Shown: piece after piece, positions 56,558 through 64,000 of the stretch
Layout: each line of letters opens with the position of its first letter
Position numbering within the stretch: the stretch's first letter is position 1
Origin: RYN-230 sp963834705
GTDB taxonomy: Bacteria > Actinomycetota > Actinomycetes > Streptosporangiales > Streptosporangiaceae
DNA: 64,000 nucleotides
Assembly (NCBI GenBank): GCA_963834705.1
Contig: CAWICV010000001.1
Location: forward strand, 1,178,001-1,242,000
Direction of reading: 5' to 3'
Position numbers and translations under genes: made by a program
Notes under the pieces: generated by a model
The model's database searches: none
Seen by the model: the letters and a program-made list of their open reading frames with translations, nothing else
Told to the model about the DNA's origin: nothing

Positions 56558-56579
56558 TCGGCGCGAAGCGGCGACCGGG
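56558..56579. repeat. Short copy of the interspersed GC element
   Basis: TCGGCGCGAAGCGGCGACCGG matches the left part of the elements at 59847 and 61410 with at most one or two differences. The rest of the element is absent. It lies between the protease and its terminator. Confidence 0.5.
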
Positions 56580-56650
56580 AGCTGATCGCGGCGGCGGCGG
56601 TCGGCACCACGGTGTGGTTCCGGCTTACCGGCTGACCCACTGACCGGCCA

Positions 56651-56704
56651 CCGGCCGCCCTCCCCGATTGCGCAGTCGCGCGGCCCCCGGGGGAGGGCGG
56701 CCGG
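56651..56704 (+). terminator. 15-bp stem with T-rich tail after the serine protease gene
   Basis: CCGGCCGCCCTCCCC (56651-56665) pairs exactly with GGGGAGGGCGGCCGG (56690-56704), followed on the plus strand by TTTATTT. This is the clearest intrinsic terminator in the window. It also separates the convergent der gene. Confidence 0.78.
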
Positions 56705-56705
56705 T

Positions 56706-58136
56706 TTATTTCCCGGTGCTTGGTGAACCGGCGCTTGACGAACCGGTACGGCGGGCGGCCCGCCGCTCGCGCAGCCGCAGCGACACCCGGAGCGGGCTGC
56801 CCTCGAAGCCGAACTCCTCGCGCAGCCGCCGCTCGATGAACCGCCGGTAGCCAGCCTCCAGGAAACCGGTGCTGAACAGCACGACGTGCGGCGGCCGGAT
56901 GCCGGCCTGGGTGGCGAACAGGATCTTCGGCTGGCGGCCGCCGCGGGACGGCGGCGGGGTGGCCGCGATGACCTCGGTGAGCCAGGCATTCAGCCGGCCG
57001 GTGGGCACCCGGGTTTCCCAGCTGTCCAGGGCCAGTTCGATCGCGGGCACCAGCCGGTCCACGTGCCGCCCGGTGCGGGCCGAGATGTTCACCCGGGGCG
57101 CCCAGCGCGCGGTGTGCAGCTGCCGGTCGATCTCCCGGTCCAGCTGGGCCCGCCGCTCCTCGTCCACCACGTCCCACTTGTTGTACGCGATGACCAGCGC
57201 CCGCCCGGCCTCGATCACCATGGACACGATGCGCAGGTCCTGCTCGGTGAGCGGCTCGCTGGCGTCCACCAGGACGACCGCCACCTCGGCCCGGTCCAGC
57301 GCGCCGGCCGTGCGCAGCGCGGCGTAGAAATCCGCGCCCTGGCTCTGGCTGGCCCGCCGCCGGATGCCGGCCGTGTCCACAAACCGCCAGGTGGTGCCGC
57401 CCAGTTCGATCAGCTCGTCCACCGGGTCCCGGGTGGTCCCGGCCACCGCGTCCACCAGCACCCGGTCCTGCCCGGCCAGTTTGTTGAGCAGGCTGGACTT
57501 GCCCACGTTGGGGCGGCCGATGAGGGCGATCCGGCGCGGCCCACCCTCGGCGCCGAGTTGCTCGCGGGGGGCCGCTGGCAGCGCGTCCAGCACCGCGTCC
57601 AGCAGGTCACCGCTGCTCCGGCCGTGCAGCGCGCTGACCGGCAGCGGCTCACCGAGACCCAGTGACCACAGCGCGGCCGCGGCCGGCTCGGCGATCTCGC
57701 TGTCCACCTTGTTGGCCGCCAGCACCACCGGCTTCCCGGACCGGCGCAGCACCGCGGCCACCGCGTCGTCCGCGTCGGTCACCCCGACCACCGCGTCCAC
57801 TACGAACAGCACCGCGTCCGCGGCGTCCACCGCGACCCGGGCCTGTGCCGTGACCTGCTCAGCCAGCGCCCGGCTGGCCTGGCCTTCCTCGCTGCCCGGG
57901 AACGGCTCCCAGCCGCCGGTGTCAACCAGGGTGAAGGCCCGGCCGCGCCAGGTGGCGTCGTACGCCACCCGGTCCCTGGTCACCCCCGGGACGTCCTGCA
58001 CCACCGCCTGCCTGCTGCCCAGAATCCGGTTGACCAGAGTTGACTTGCCCACGTTGGGCCGGCCGACCACCGCCACCACCGGGACGTCCAGTTGCTCGTC
58101 CAGTACGCCACCGGCGTCCGGCGCCCACTCTGTCAT
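56706..58136 (-). CDS. der: GTPase Der (EngA), ribosome assembly
   Basis: 476 residues with two tandem GTPase domains. Domain 1: VVAVVGRPNVGKSTLVNRILGS, DVPGVTRDRV, DTGGWE, NKVDSEI. Domain 2: IALIGRPNVGKSSLLNKLAGQ, VAGTTRDPVDE, VDTAGIRRRA, YNKWDVVDEERR. The C-terminal KH-like domain ends FGFEGSPLRVSLRLRERR. The protein acts in 50S subunit maturation and is usually essential. ATG 58136 overlaps the cmk stop (ATGA), giving the conserved cmk-der pair. Confidence 0.93.
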   Translation of the reverse strand: MTEWAPDAGGVLDEQLDVPVVAVVGRPNVGKSTLVNRILGSRQAVVQDVPGVTRDRVAYDATWRGRAFTLVDTGGWEPFPGSEEGQASRALAEQVTAQARVAVDAADAVLFVVDAVVGVTDADDAVAAVLRRSGKPVVLAANKVDSEIAEPAAAALWSLGLGEPLPVSALHGRSSGDLLDAVLDALPAAPREQLGAEGGPRRIALIGRPNVGKSSLLNKLAGQDRVLVDAVAGTTRDPVDELIELGGTTWRFVDTAGIRRRASQSQGADFYAALRTAGALDRAEVAVVLVDASEPLTEQDLRIVSMVIEAGRALVIAYNKWDVVDEERRAQLDREIDRQLHTARWAPRVNISARTGRHVDRLVPAIELALDSWETRVPTGRLNAWLTEVIAATPPPSRGGRQPKILFATQAGIRPPHVVLFSTGFLEAGYRRFIERRLREEFGFEGSPLRVSLRLRERRAARRTGSSSAGSPSTGK

Positions 58137-58822
58137 CTCGACCACGCCGCACTGGCCTGCTGCCGGGCCAGATCCATAATCATGCTGATCACCTCGGCCA
58201 GGCCCAGCCGGGTCGAGTCGATCTGCACCGCGTCCGCCGCCTTGCCGGTCTGCGGGGCGTCCGCACTGTCCCGGCGCTGCTGCTCGGCCTGGGTGACCGC
58301 CGGGGTGGCGCCGGGGTCGGCGGCCAGATCTGCGCTGCGCCGCTCGGCCCGGGCGCTCTCGCTCGCGATGAGGAACACCTTGACCGGGGCGTCCGGGGCG
58401 ACGACCGTGCCGATGTCCCGGCCCTCGGCTACGATCCCGGACCCGCTCGCGCAGGTCCGCGCGATGATGGCCTGCTGCATCGCGACCAGCCGGGCGCGCA
58501 CGGCCGGGACCGAGGCCACCGCGCTGACCGAATTGGACACCTGCCGGGTGCGGATCAGTCCGGTCACGTCGCTACCATCCACCCTGACCCAGGGCTGGCT
58601 GGGGTCGGTGCCCACCTCGAGGGCAGGCCGGCCGGCCTGCGCGGCGACCGCCTGAGCATCATCCACCGGGATGCCCTGCTGGATCATCCACCAGGTCAGC
58701 GCGCGGTACATGGCCCCAGTGTCCAGGTAGCGCAGCCTGAGGTTGGTCGCCACACCGCGGGCGGCGGTGGATTTGCCGGATCCGGACGGGCCGTCCACGG
58801 CGATGACGAGGCAGTCGGTCAC
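58133..58822 (-). CDS. cmk: Cytidylate kinase
   Basis: 229 residues. The P-loop GPSGSGKST starts at residue 11; LRYLDTGAMYRALTWW, DVTGLIRTRQVSNSVSAVASVPAVRARLVAMQQ, GIVAEGRDIGTVVAPDA and ARAERR are the CMP-binding and lid parts. It phosphorylates CMP and dCMP. GTG 58822 gives the usual short leader; the frame extends into tyrA upstream. It is flanked by tyrA and der, and overlaps the latter by 4 bases, as in other actinobacteria. Confidence 0.92.
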   Translation of the reverse strand: MTDCLVIAVDGPSGSGKSTAARGVATNLRLRYLDTGAMYRALTWWMIQQGIPVDDAQAVAAQAGRPALEVGTDPSQPWVRVDGSDVTGLIRTRQVSNSVSAVASVPAVRARLVAMQQAIIARTCASGSGIVAEGRDIGTVVAPDAPVKVFLIASESARAERRSADLAADPGATPAVTQAEQQRRDSADAPQTGKAADAVQIDSTRLGLAEVISMIMDLARQQASAAWSR

Positions 58823-58832
58823 GCAGGCGATG

Positions 58833-60140
58833 CTACCGGCGGACGGGCCATCCATTCGCCGCGAGTGCCTCGGTGAGCGGCCCGACGGCTTCTGGCCGGA
58901 CGGTGAGTTCGGCCACGCCGACCGGCAGTCCGGGTGAGTGCTCGATACCGATGTCCTCGATGTTGACCCCGGCCTCCCCCGCCGCCTGGAACAGCCGGGC
59001 CAGCTCACCAGGCTCGTCCCGGATCACCACCTGAACCTGGGTCTCGGCCCGGGCCGGGGCGCCGCGCTTGCCGGGCAGCCGGGCCACTCCGCTGCCGCCC
59101 TGCTCGAGCAGGGCGGCCAGCAGCTTGAGTTCGGGGGCAGACCCGCCCGCACCGGCGCCGCCGCGCGCCGCCTCAGCCAGTTCCTCGGCCACGGCGATCA
59201 GGTCCGCGCCCACCGCGGCCAGCACATCCGCGGCGGGCGCCGCGTTGGCCGCCAGAATCTGCAGCCACAGCCGGGTGTCACCGGCCGCTATCCGGGTCAC
59301 GTCACGCAGCCCCTGGCCGGCCACGGCCAGCGCGCCGTCCTGGGCCTCGGTCAGCCGGGCGGCCATCGCGGCCGACACCACGTGCGGGGCGTGCGAGACC
59401 AGCGCGACCCAGGCGTCGTGCTCGCCCGGGTCGGCCAGCACCGGTTCCGCGCCACAGGCCCGGGCCAGTCCGGCCACCGCGGCCACGCCCGCGGCGCTGA
59501 TGCCGTCACCGTGGCAGACCACCCACGGACGGCCCAGAAACAGGTCAGCCCGGGCCGCGGCCGGGCCGGACCGCTCCCGGCCGGCCAGCGGGTGCCCGGG
59601 CACGAAGCTCGAAAGGTCGCAGCCCAGCGCGGTGGCCTGGGCCAGCGGCTGGCTCTTGACGCTGGCCACGTCGGTGTACCAGCGGGCCAGTCCGCGGGCC
59701 TGCGCGTCAGCCAGCGTCGCCGCGACGGCGTCCGGCGGCACGGCAAGCACCGCGATATCAGCCCGGTGCTCGGGTGGGCCGCCCTCAGCCTGGCCGCCCC
59801 CGCCGGAACCGCGGCGACGAGGCGAGGCCCGCCGCAGGCGGGTGCTCGCCGAGCCGACGCTCGGCGCGGAGCGGCGACCGGGGGCCGGGGGTTCCGGGGG
59901 TAGTCCCCCGGGGGAGCAGAGCGGGGGGTCGCCCCCCCGGGCTAGCACAGTGCCGGCGCCGATGTCGGCGGCCAGCCGGGCCGCAGCCGGGTCGGCGTCG
60001 GCCAGCCACACGGCCACCCCGCGGGACCGCAAGGCCAGTGCCACCGAGGTGCCGATCAGGCCGGTTCCGACGACGACCGCGCTGGCTGGGGCAGGGCCCT
60101 CCGGGGGGCGCCCCGCTGGCTGGCTCGGGTGCTCGTTCAC
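58833..60140 (-). CDS. tyrA: Prephenate dehydrogenase (TyrA) with in-frame repeat insertion and C-terminal ACT domain
   Basis: 435 residues. NAD motif VVVGTGLIGTSVALALRSRGVAVWLADAD; the catalytic parts DIAVLAVPPDAVAATLADA, YTDVASVKSQPLAQATALGCDLSSFVPGHPLAGRERSG and VSHAPHVVSAAMAARL follow. An ACT domain at the end (VQVVIRDEPGELARLFQAAGEAGVNIEDIGIEH) senses tyrosine. Between ADIGAGTVLA and RADIAVLAV lie about 55 extra residues (roughly 66-121), Gly/Pro/Arg/Ser-rich, encoded by an interspersed GC element. GTG 60140 overlaps the aroH stop. Enzyme of tyrosine synthesis. Whether it works with the insertion is open. Confidence 0.88.
   Translation of the reverse strand: MNEHPSQPAGRPPEGPAPASAVVVGTGLIGTSVALALRSRGVAVWLADADPAAARLAADIGAGTVLARGGDPPLCSPGGLPPEPPAPGRRSAPSVGSASTRLRRASPRRRGSGGGGQAEGGPPEHRADIAVLAVPPDAVAATLADAQARGLARWYTDVASVKSQPLAQATALGCDLSSFVPGHPLAGRERSGPAAARADLFLGRPWVVCHGDGISAAGVAAVAGLARACGAEPVLADPGEHDAWVALVSHAPHVVSAAMAARLTEAQDGALAVAGQGLRDVTRIAAGDTRLWLQILAANAAPAADVLAAVGADLIAVAEELAEAARGGAGAGGSAPELKLLAALLEQGGSGVARLPGKRGAPARAETQVQVVIRDEPGELARLFQAAGEAGVNIEDIGIEHSPGLPVGVAELTVRPEAVGPLTEALAANGWPVRR
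59847..59942. repeat. Interspersed GC-rich palindromic element, copy inside tyrA
   Basis: About 96 bases, nearly 90 percent identical to 61410-61505 in the same orientation. It contains CCGGGGG-TAGT-CCCCCGG and GGGGGGTCGCCCCCCC hairpins. It is inserted in the Rossmann region of tyrA without breaking the frame. Confidence 0.75.
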
Positions 60141-60499
60141 TGGGCGATATCCAGCCGCAGCGTGGCCGCGCCGCGCAGGTAGACATGCTGCACCGCGGAG
60201 CGCGGCTTGGCCGTCTCCACGTGCATGAGCAGCCGGACCACCCGCGGCATCCCGTGCGGCACGGCGATCTCGGTGGTGCACAGCAACGGCACGTCCTGAA
60301 ACCCGATCTTGCGCGCGGCCAGCGCCGGGAATTCCGCGTTCAGGTCGGGTGTCCCGGTGAACACCACGCTGATCACGTCGTCGGTGTGCAGGCCGTTGCG
60401 CTCCATTACCTCGGTGACCAGCTCGGTGGTGCCCGCCAGGATCGCCTCCCGGTCGTTCGCCTCCACCTGCACCGCACCACGGATTGCCCTGACCGCCAC
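60137..60499 (-). CDS. aroH: Chorismate mutase, AroH type
   Basis: 120 residues, the trimeric AroH fold: RAIRGAVQVEANDREAILAGTTELVTEVMERNG, VISVVFTGTPDLNAEFPALAARKIGFQDVPLLCTTEIAVPHGMPRVVRLLMHVE. Active-site residues Arg7, Glu/Arg in the EFPALAAR stretch and Arg near VPHGMPRVVR are in place. It turns chorismate into prephenate, the substrate of TyrA encoded directly downstream with a 4-base overlap. GTG 60499 is the start. Confidence 0.9.
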   Translation of the reverse strand: MAVRAIRGAVQVEANDREAILAGTTELVTEVMERNGLHTDDVISVVFTGTPDLNAEFPALAARKIGFQDVPLLCTTEIAVPHGMPRVVRLLMHVETAKPRSAVQHVYLRGAATLRLDIAQ

Positions 60500-60595
60500 C
60501 AGCCTGCTCCTTCATGCCGTCAGCCCCGGCGAATTATCAGGCACGATCTTGTCACGCCAGGTCAGAGTCCAACTGCGTGATCGTGCCCAGCCTGG

Positions 60596-61324
60596 TTACA
60601 GTCCAACTGCCGAATACAGCTCGCCTATTTCCGGGGTGGTCAGCGCCCGGGTGGTGCCCGGCCGCAGCGAGCCAAGCGCGACCGGGCCGACATGGGTGCG
60701 GACCAGCCGGCTGACCGGATGGCCGGCCTCGGCCAGCATCCGCCGCACGATGTGCTTGCGCCCCTCGTGCAGGATGATCTCCACGAGTGCCCGCGAACCG
60801 GCCCGCTCGACCACCCGGAACTTGTCCGCGCTGGCTACGCCGTCCTCCAGCTCGATGCCGCTGAGCAGCCGCCGGCCGGTATCCCGGGACACCGGCCCGG
60901 GCACGTCGGCCAGGTAGGCCTTCAGCACCCCATAGCTCGGGTGGGTCAGCCGGTGGGCCAGCTCACCGTCGTTCATCAGCAGCATCAGGCCCTCGGTGTC
61001 GTAGTCGAGCCGGCCCACGTGATACAGCCGCTGCGCCTGGTCACCGAGGAAGTCGGCGATGGTGGGGCGGCCCCGGTCGTCCGACATCGTGGTGAGCACC
61101 CCGGCGGGCTTGTTCAGCGCCAGGTAGACCAGGTCCTGCCGGGCCGGGATGCGCCGCCCGTCCACCCGGATGATCTGGTGCTGCGGGTCCACCCGCGCGC
61201 CGTACCGGCGGACGGTCTCGCCGTCCACCTCAACCCGGCCCGCGCCGATCAGCTCCTCACAGTGCCGGCGGCTGCCCACCCCGGCCGCGGCCAGCACCTT
61301 CTGCAGCCGGACCCCACCCGGCAC
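60596..61324 (-). CDS. rluB: 23S rRNA pseudouridine synthase RluB-type
   Basis: 242 residues. An S4 domain (RLQKVLAAAGVGSRRHCEELIGAGRVEVDGETV) precedes the RsuA/RluB catalytic core with the LNKPAGVLTTMSDDRGRPTIADFL and YHVGRLDYDTEGLMLLMNDGELAHRLTHPSYGVLKAY motifs; Asp in GRLDYDTEG is the nucleophile. It modifies U2605-type sites in 23S rRNA. GTG 61324 starts the S4 part. Upstream is an interspersed repeat, then scpB. Confidence 0.9.
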   Translation of the reverse strand: MPGGVRLQKVLAAAGVGSRRHCEELIGAGRVEVDGETVRRYGARVDPQHQIIRVDGRRIPARQDLVYLALNKPAGVLTTMSDDRGRPTIADFLGDQAQRLYHVGRLDYDTEGLMLLMNDGELAHRLTHPSYGVLKAYLADVPGPVSRDTGRRLLSGIELEDGVASADKFRVVERAGSRALVEIILHEGRKHIVRRMLAEAGHPVSRLVRTHVGPVALGSLRPGTTRALTTPEIGELYSAVGL

Positions 61325-61409
61325 GTCGGTCAGACTGTCGCGATCACCATCGTCACTGTCCTCGCCGAAGTCCTTCGCTGGCGAGGGGGGCGCGCCGAAG
61401 GCGTGTTCC

Positions 61410-61505
61410 CGCCGAGCCGGCGTTCGGCGCGAAGCGGCGAGCGGGGGCCGGGGGCTCCGGGGGTAGCCCCCCGGGAAAGCGGAGCGGGGGGTCGCCGCCC
61501 CGGGT
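61410..61505. repeat. Interspersed GC-rich palindromic element between rluB and scpB
   Basis: About 96 bases with CCGGGGG-TAG-CCCCCCGG and GGGGGGTCGCCGCCCC parts, nearly 90 percent identical to 59847-59942. It fills most of the gap between scpB and rluB, which are normally close neighbours. Confidence 0.75.
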
Positions 61506-61513
61506 TGACACCG

Positions 61514-62107
61514 TCATCCCTGGTGCTCATCGACGGCATCCTCAACGTCCTCGACATGCTCGGGCAGGAACGGCGCGAGTTCCGGCAGCTCCTCCAGGCT
61601 GGCCAGGCCGAGCCGCTCCAGGAAGTATCCCGTCGTGCGGTAGAGGATAGCCCCGGTCTCGGTGTCGATCCCGGCTTCCTCGACCAGGCCACGCAGGGTG
61701 AGCGTGCGCAGCACGCTGTCGCAGTTGACGCCGCGCACCGCGGACACCCGGGCCCGGCTCACCGGCTGCCGGTAGGCCACCACGGCCAGCGTTTCCAGCG
61801 CGGCCTGGGTGAGCCGCACCTCCTGCCCGTCCCGGACGAACCGCTCCACCACCGGCGCGCAGTCAGCCCGGGTGTAGTACCGCCATCCGCCGGCCACCTC
61901 GCGCAGGTCGAAGCCGCGCCCCTCCGCGTCGTAGGACGCGGCCAGATCGCGCAGCGCGGCCGTCACCTCGCCGCGCGGCCGCTCCAGGACCTGGGCGATG
62001 ACAACCTCGGGCACCGGCTCGTCCACCACCAGCAGGATGGCCTCCAGGCTGGCCCGCAGCCCTGGCCCGTCCGCCGCGGCGGGGGGCGGCATGGGCGCCT
62101 CGCTCAT
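61514..62107 (-). CDS. scpB: Segregation and condensation protein B
   Basis: About 197 residues from ATG 62107, or 199 from GTG 62113, which overlaps the scpA stop. Two winged-helix domains: SLEAILLVVDEPVPEVVIAQVLERPRGEVTAALRDLAASY and LTQAALETLAVVAYRQPVSRARVSAVRGVNCDSVLRTLTLRGLVEEAG, then ILYRTTGYFLERLGLASLEELPELAPF. It is the kleisin partner of SMC. The 3' end is followed by a repeat element. Confidence 0.92.
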   Translation of the reverse strand: MSEAPMPPPAAADGPGLRASLEAILLVVDEPVPEVVIAQVLERPRGEVTAALRDLAASYDAEGRGFDLREVAGGWRYYTRADCAPVVERFVRDGQEVRLTQAALETLAVVAYRQPVSRARVSAVRGVNCDSVLRTLTLRGLVEEAGIDTETGAILYRTTGYFLERLGLASLEELPELAPFLPEHVEDVEDAVDEHQG

Positions 62108-62109
62108 GA

Positions 62110-62910
62110 TCACTCGCTTCCTTGATCCACTACCCAGGTGACGTACAGCTCACCGAGCGGGGTGACCTGGTCGAAGCTGACACTGCCTTCCCGGTACAGC
62201 TCGAGCAGGGCCAGAAACCTGGCCACCACCTCGTACGTTCCGGCGCAGTCCGCGGCCAGCCGCCGGAACGTCGCCCGGCCCAGCCGGGTGAGCTGGCTGG
62301 CCAGGATGGCCGCCTGCTCACGCACCGTGGTCTGCGGCGTGTGCAGGTGCTCGGTGGATACCTCGGGCACCGGGCGGGGCGCCAGCGTGCGGGCGGCGAT
62401 GGCGGCAAACTCGGCCGGCCCGAGGCCGAGCAAGACTTCCGGCAGCAGCTCGGCGAACTGCGGCTCCATCGGCACCCGGCGGGCGAACCGGCGGCCCTGG
62501 ACCGACATCCGGCCCGCGAACACGGCCGCGACCTCCTTGTACGCCCGGTACTGCAGCAGCCGGGCGAACAGCAGGTCCCTGGCCTCCAGCAGGGCCAGGT
62601 CCTCTTCATCCTCGACTTCCCCGCTGGGCAGCAGCCGGGCCGCCTTCAGGTCCAGCAAGGTCGCCGCGACGAGCAGGAAGTAACTGGCCTGATCCAGATC
62701 CCAGCCGTCGGCGCGGGCCCGGATGTAGGCGATGAACTCGTCGGTCACCTGGGACAGCGCGACCTCGGTGATGTCCAGCTTGTGCTTGGAGATCAGGCCG
62801 AGCAGCAGGTCAAACGGGCCCTCGAACACGTCGAGGTGCACCTCGAACCCGGCCGGGCTGGTGCCCTGCGCAGCCGCGTCGCCTGGCTCGGCTGTCACCG
62901 CACCCGTCAC
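62110..62910 (-). CDS. scpA: Segregation and condensation protein A (kleisin)
   Basis: 266 residues. The N-terminal kleisin part is FEVHLDVFEGPFDLLLGLISKHKLDITEVALSQVTDEFIAYI; the middle is a long acidic helix region (EVEDEEDLALLEARDLLFARLLQYRAYKEVAAVF); the C-terminal winged helix ends with VVARFLALLELYREGSVSFDQVTPLGELYVTW. It bridges the SMC heads with ScpB in chromosome segregation. GTG 62910 starts it, 16 bases after the small gene upstream. Confidence 0.92.
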   Translation of the reverse strand: MTGAVTAEPGDAAAQGTSPAGFEVHLDVFEGPFDLLLGLISKHKLDITEVALSQVTDEFIAYIRARADGWDLDQASYFLLVAATLLDLKAARLLPSGEVEDEEDLALLEARDLLFARLLQYRAYKEVAAVFAGRMSVQGRRFARRVPMEPQFAELLPEVLLGLGPAEFAAIAARTLAPRPVPEVSTEHLHTPQTTVREQAAILASQLTRLGRATFRRLAADCAGTYEVVARFLALLELYREGSVSFDQVTPLGELYVTWVVDQGSE

Positions 62911-62926
62911 CCCGCTATCCGCCGCC

Positions 62927-63238
62927 TCATGTCATGTCCCGCAGCCGCCCGGCCAGCAGGCTCGCCTCGCCCTCGGCATCGAGATCGGCGAGCAGCACGG
63001 CGATGGCCTCCCGGACCAGCCTGCCGCGATCCACAGTAATCCCATACGCGCGCAGCGCGAGCCGGGCTCGTTCCAGGTCGAGCAGCTCAGCCGCGGACAG
63101 GTACACGGTGATCTTCTGCGAGTGCGCTTCCCGGCCGCTGGCCTGGCGGCCCGTTCCCGGGGACGGCCCTGGCGTGGCCGGCCGGAGCAGTTCCGCGACC
63201 CCCGGCAGGGTCACCCGGCGCGGCCGGGACCGCCCCAC
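62927..63238 (-). CDS. Small protein conserved between parA and scpA in actinobacteria
   Basis: About 103 residues from GTG 63238 (GTG 63214 is an alternative). The C-terminal half KITVYLSAAELLDLERARLALRAYGITVDRGRLVREAIAVLLADLDAEGEASLLAGRL looks like a ribbon-helix-helix plus helices: a beta strand (KITVYLS) and two helices, as in CopG/MetJ-type DNA-binding proteins. I know such a gene from this conserved spot, but no role is established; a link to chromosome segregation is inferred from the neighbours. Confidence 0.7.
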   Translation of the reverse strand: MGRSRPRRVTLPGVAELLRPATPGPSPGTGRQASGREAHSQKITVYLSAAELLDLERARLALRAYGITVDRGRLVREAIAVLLADLDAEGEASLLAGRLRDMT

Positions 63239-63263
63239 ACCTGGCCCCGCGGCGCGAACCCGG

Positions 63264-64000
63264 TCACTGCTTCTGCCACCGGTCCAGCACCTCGCGGGCG
63301 AGTTCCCGGTACGAGCTGGCGCCGGTGGACGAGGGATCGAACCTGGTGATTGGCTCACCGGCCACGGTGGCGTCCGGGAAACGCACGGTGCGGTTGATCA
63401 CCGTGTGGAACACCTTGTCCCCGAACCCCTTGACCACCTCGGCCAGGACTTCCCGGGAGTGCAGCGTCCGGGAGTCGTACATGGTGGCGAGCAGCCCGTC
63501 GATACCCAGCCGCGGGTTCAGCCGGGTGGACACCTTGTCGATGGTCTCCAGCAGCAGGGCCACCCCGCGCATCGCGAAGTACTCGCACTCCAGCGGGACC
63601 AGCACCCCGGCCGCGCAGGCCAGCGCGTTGACCGTGAGCAGGCCGAGGGACGGCTGGCAGTCGATGAGCACGATGTCGTACTCGGGCAGCGCCGGCTGCA
63701 GCACGCCGCCGAGCACGAACTCACGGCCGACCTCGTGCACCAGCTGGACTTCGGCGCCGGACAGGTCGATATTGCTGGGCAGCAGGTCCATGCCGTCCAC
63801 GCTGGTCTTGAAGGCCACGTCGGTGGCGCTGAGCCCGCGCTCCATCAGCAGGTTGTAGACGGTGGCGTCGAGTTCGTGCGGCTGGATGCCCAGGCCTACC
63901 GACAGCGCGCCCTGCGGGTCGAAGTCCACCAGCAGGACGCGGCGGCCCTGCTCGGCCAGGGCGGAGCCCAGGTTGATCGTGGTGGTGGTCTTGCCGACCC
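63264..64000 (-). CDS. parA: ParA-like chromosome partitioning ATPase, N-terminus cut by window edge
   Basis: About 245 codons; the start lies beyond 64000. The deviant Walker A is at the edge (VGKTTTTINLGSALAEQG), then VLLVDFDPQGALSVGLG, the Walker B YDIVLIDCQPSLGLLTVNALACA and CEYFAMRGVALLLETI. The C-terminal part has RTLHSREVLAEVVKGFGDKVFHTVINRTVRFPDATVAGEPI. This ATPase drives chromosome or cargo partitioning. It starts the cluster that continues with the ribbon-helix-helix-like gene, scpA and scpB. Confidence 0.92.
   Translation of the reverse strand, partial: VGKTTTTINLGSALAEQGRRVLLVDFDPQGALSVGLGIQPHELDATVYNLLMERGLSATDVAFKTSVDGMDLLPSNIDLSGAEVQLVHEVGREFVLGGVLQPALPEYDIVLIDCQPSLGLLTVNALACAAGVLVPLECEYFAMRGVALLLETIDKVSTRLNPRLGIDGLLATMYDSRTLHSREVLAEVVKGFGDKVFHTVINRTVRFPDATVAGEPITRFDPSSTGASSYRELAREVLDRWQKQ

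Overview
The window is chromosomal DNA from a high-GC actinomycete. Coding thirds are almost always G or C, GTG starts are frequent, genes often overlap by 1-4 bases (ATGA, GTGA, TGATG), and the right end carries the actinobacterial block parA - small gene - scpA - scpB - rluB - aroH - tyrA - cmk - der. A UbiA-type decaprenyl-phosphate phosphoribosyltransferase next to a DprE2-like reductase suggests a lineage that makes decaprenyl-phospho-arabinose-like precursors. No rRNA, tRNA, CRISPR array, phage module or insertion sequence was seen, so this looks like ordinary chromosome with a few scars. The exact genus cannot be fixed from the sequence.

Layout. 1-5.2 kb: a truncated lipoprotein phosphoesterase, a solitary CBM2 protein, a type II NADH dehydrogenase and a CbiG-CobJ fusion for cobalamin synthesis. 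5.4-10 kb: a small XRE regulator with a membrane partner, a DinB-like protein, a TetR/MFS efflux pair and an APH-like kinase. 10-16.5 kb: a polyol uptake operon (SorC regulator facing a solute-binding protein, two permeases, an ATPase and a zinc dehydrogenase) with palindromic operators. 16.4-20.4 kb: DUF899 protein, alpha/beta hydrolase, LhgO and an FAH-family hydrolase. 20.8-26 kb: a membrane-anchored phosphodiester glycosidase, UbiA, DprE2-like SDR and a two-component system, all on the plus strand. 26.9-32.6 kb: a branched-chain-amino-acid-type ABC operon with a TetR gene. 32.9-34.5 kb: metal-type permease and ArsR. 35-42 kb: SbcCD and a Ski2-like helicase. 42-50 kb: assorted metabolic genes, including a double PAP2 protein, a quinone reductase, YceI/MarR, AKR, PaiB and VOC proteins. 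50-56.5 kb: a second CBM2 protein, a cytochrome oxidase assembly operon (Sco fusion, lipoprotein, CtaG) and a secreted serine protease. 56.7-64 kb: the conserved der-to-parA block, all on the minus strand.

Regulation is readable in several divergent or upstream regions. The SorC genes share GCTCA-N2-TGAGC palindromes. The liv operon has two TGAAT-N4-ATTCA sites. The ArsR gene sits beside a perfect ATATCCGT/ACGGATAT repeat. The TetR/MFS pair has GTTAGC and GTAAG inverted repeats. The XRE gene is preceded by a 23-bp direct repeat containing TTGACA.

The most unusual features are these: a GC-rich interspersed element inserted in frame in tyrA, with relatives between rluB and scpB and elsewhere; a livG-livF pair joined or broken at a C5 run; a CBM2 gene with what looks like a compensated double frameshift; a Sco domain fused to a large membrane domain; and repeated growth of genes by in-frame tandem repeats (12-, 15-, 6- and 5-residue units in six genes). 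Fragments of a sedolisin-type (S53) protease, a receiver domain and possibly an IclR regulator mark old rearrangements.
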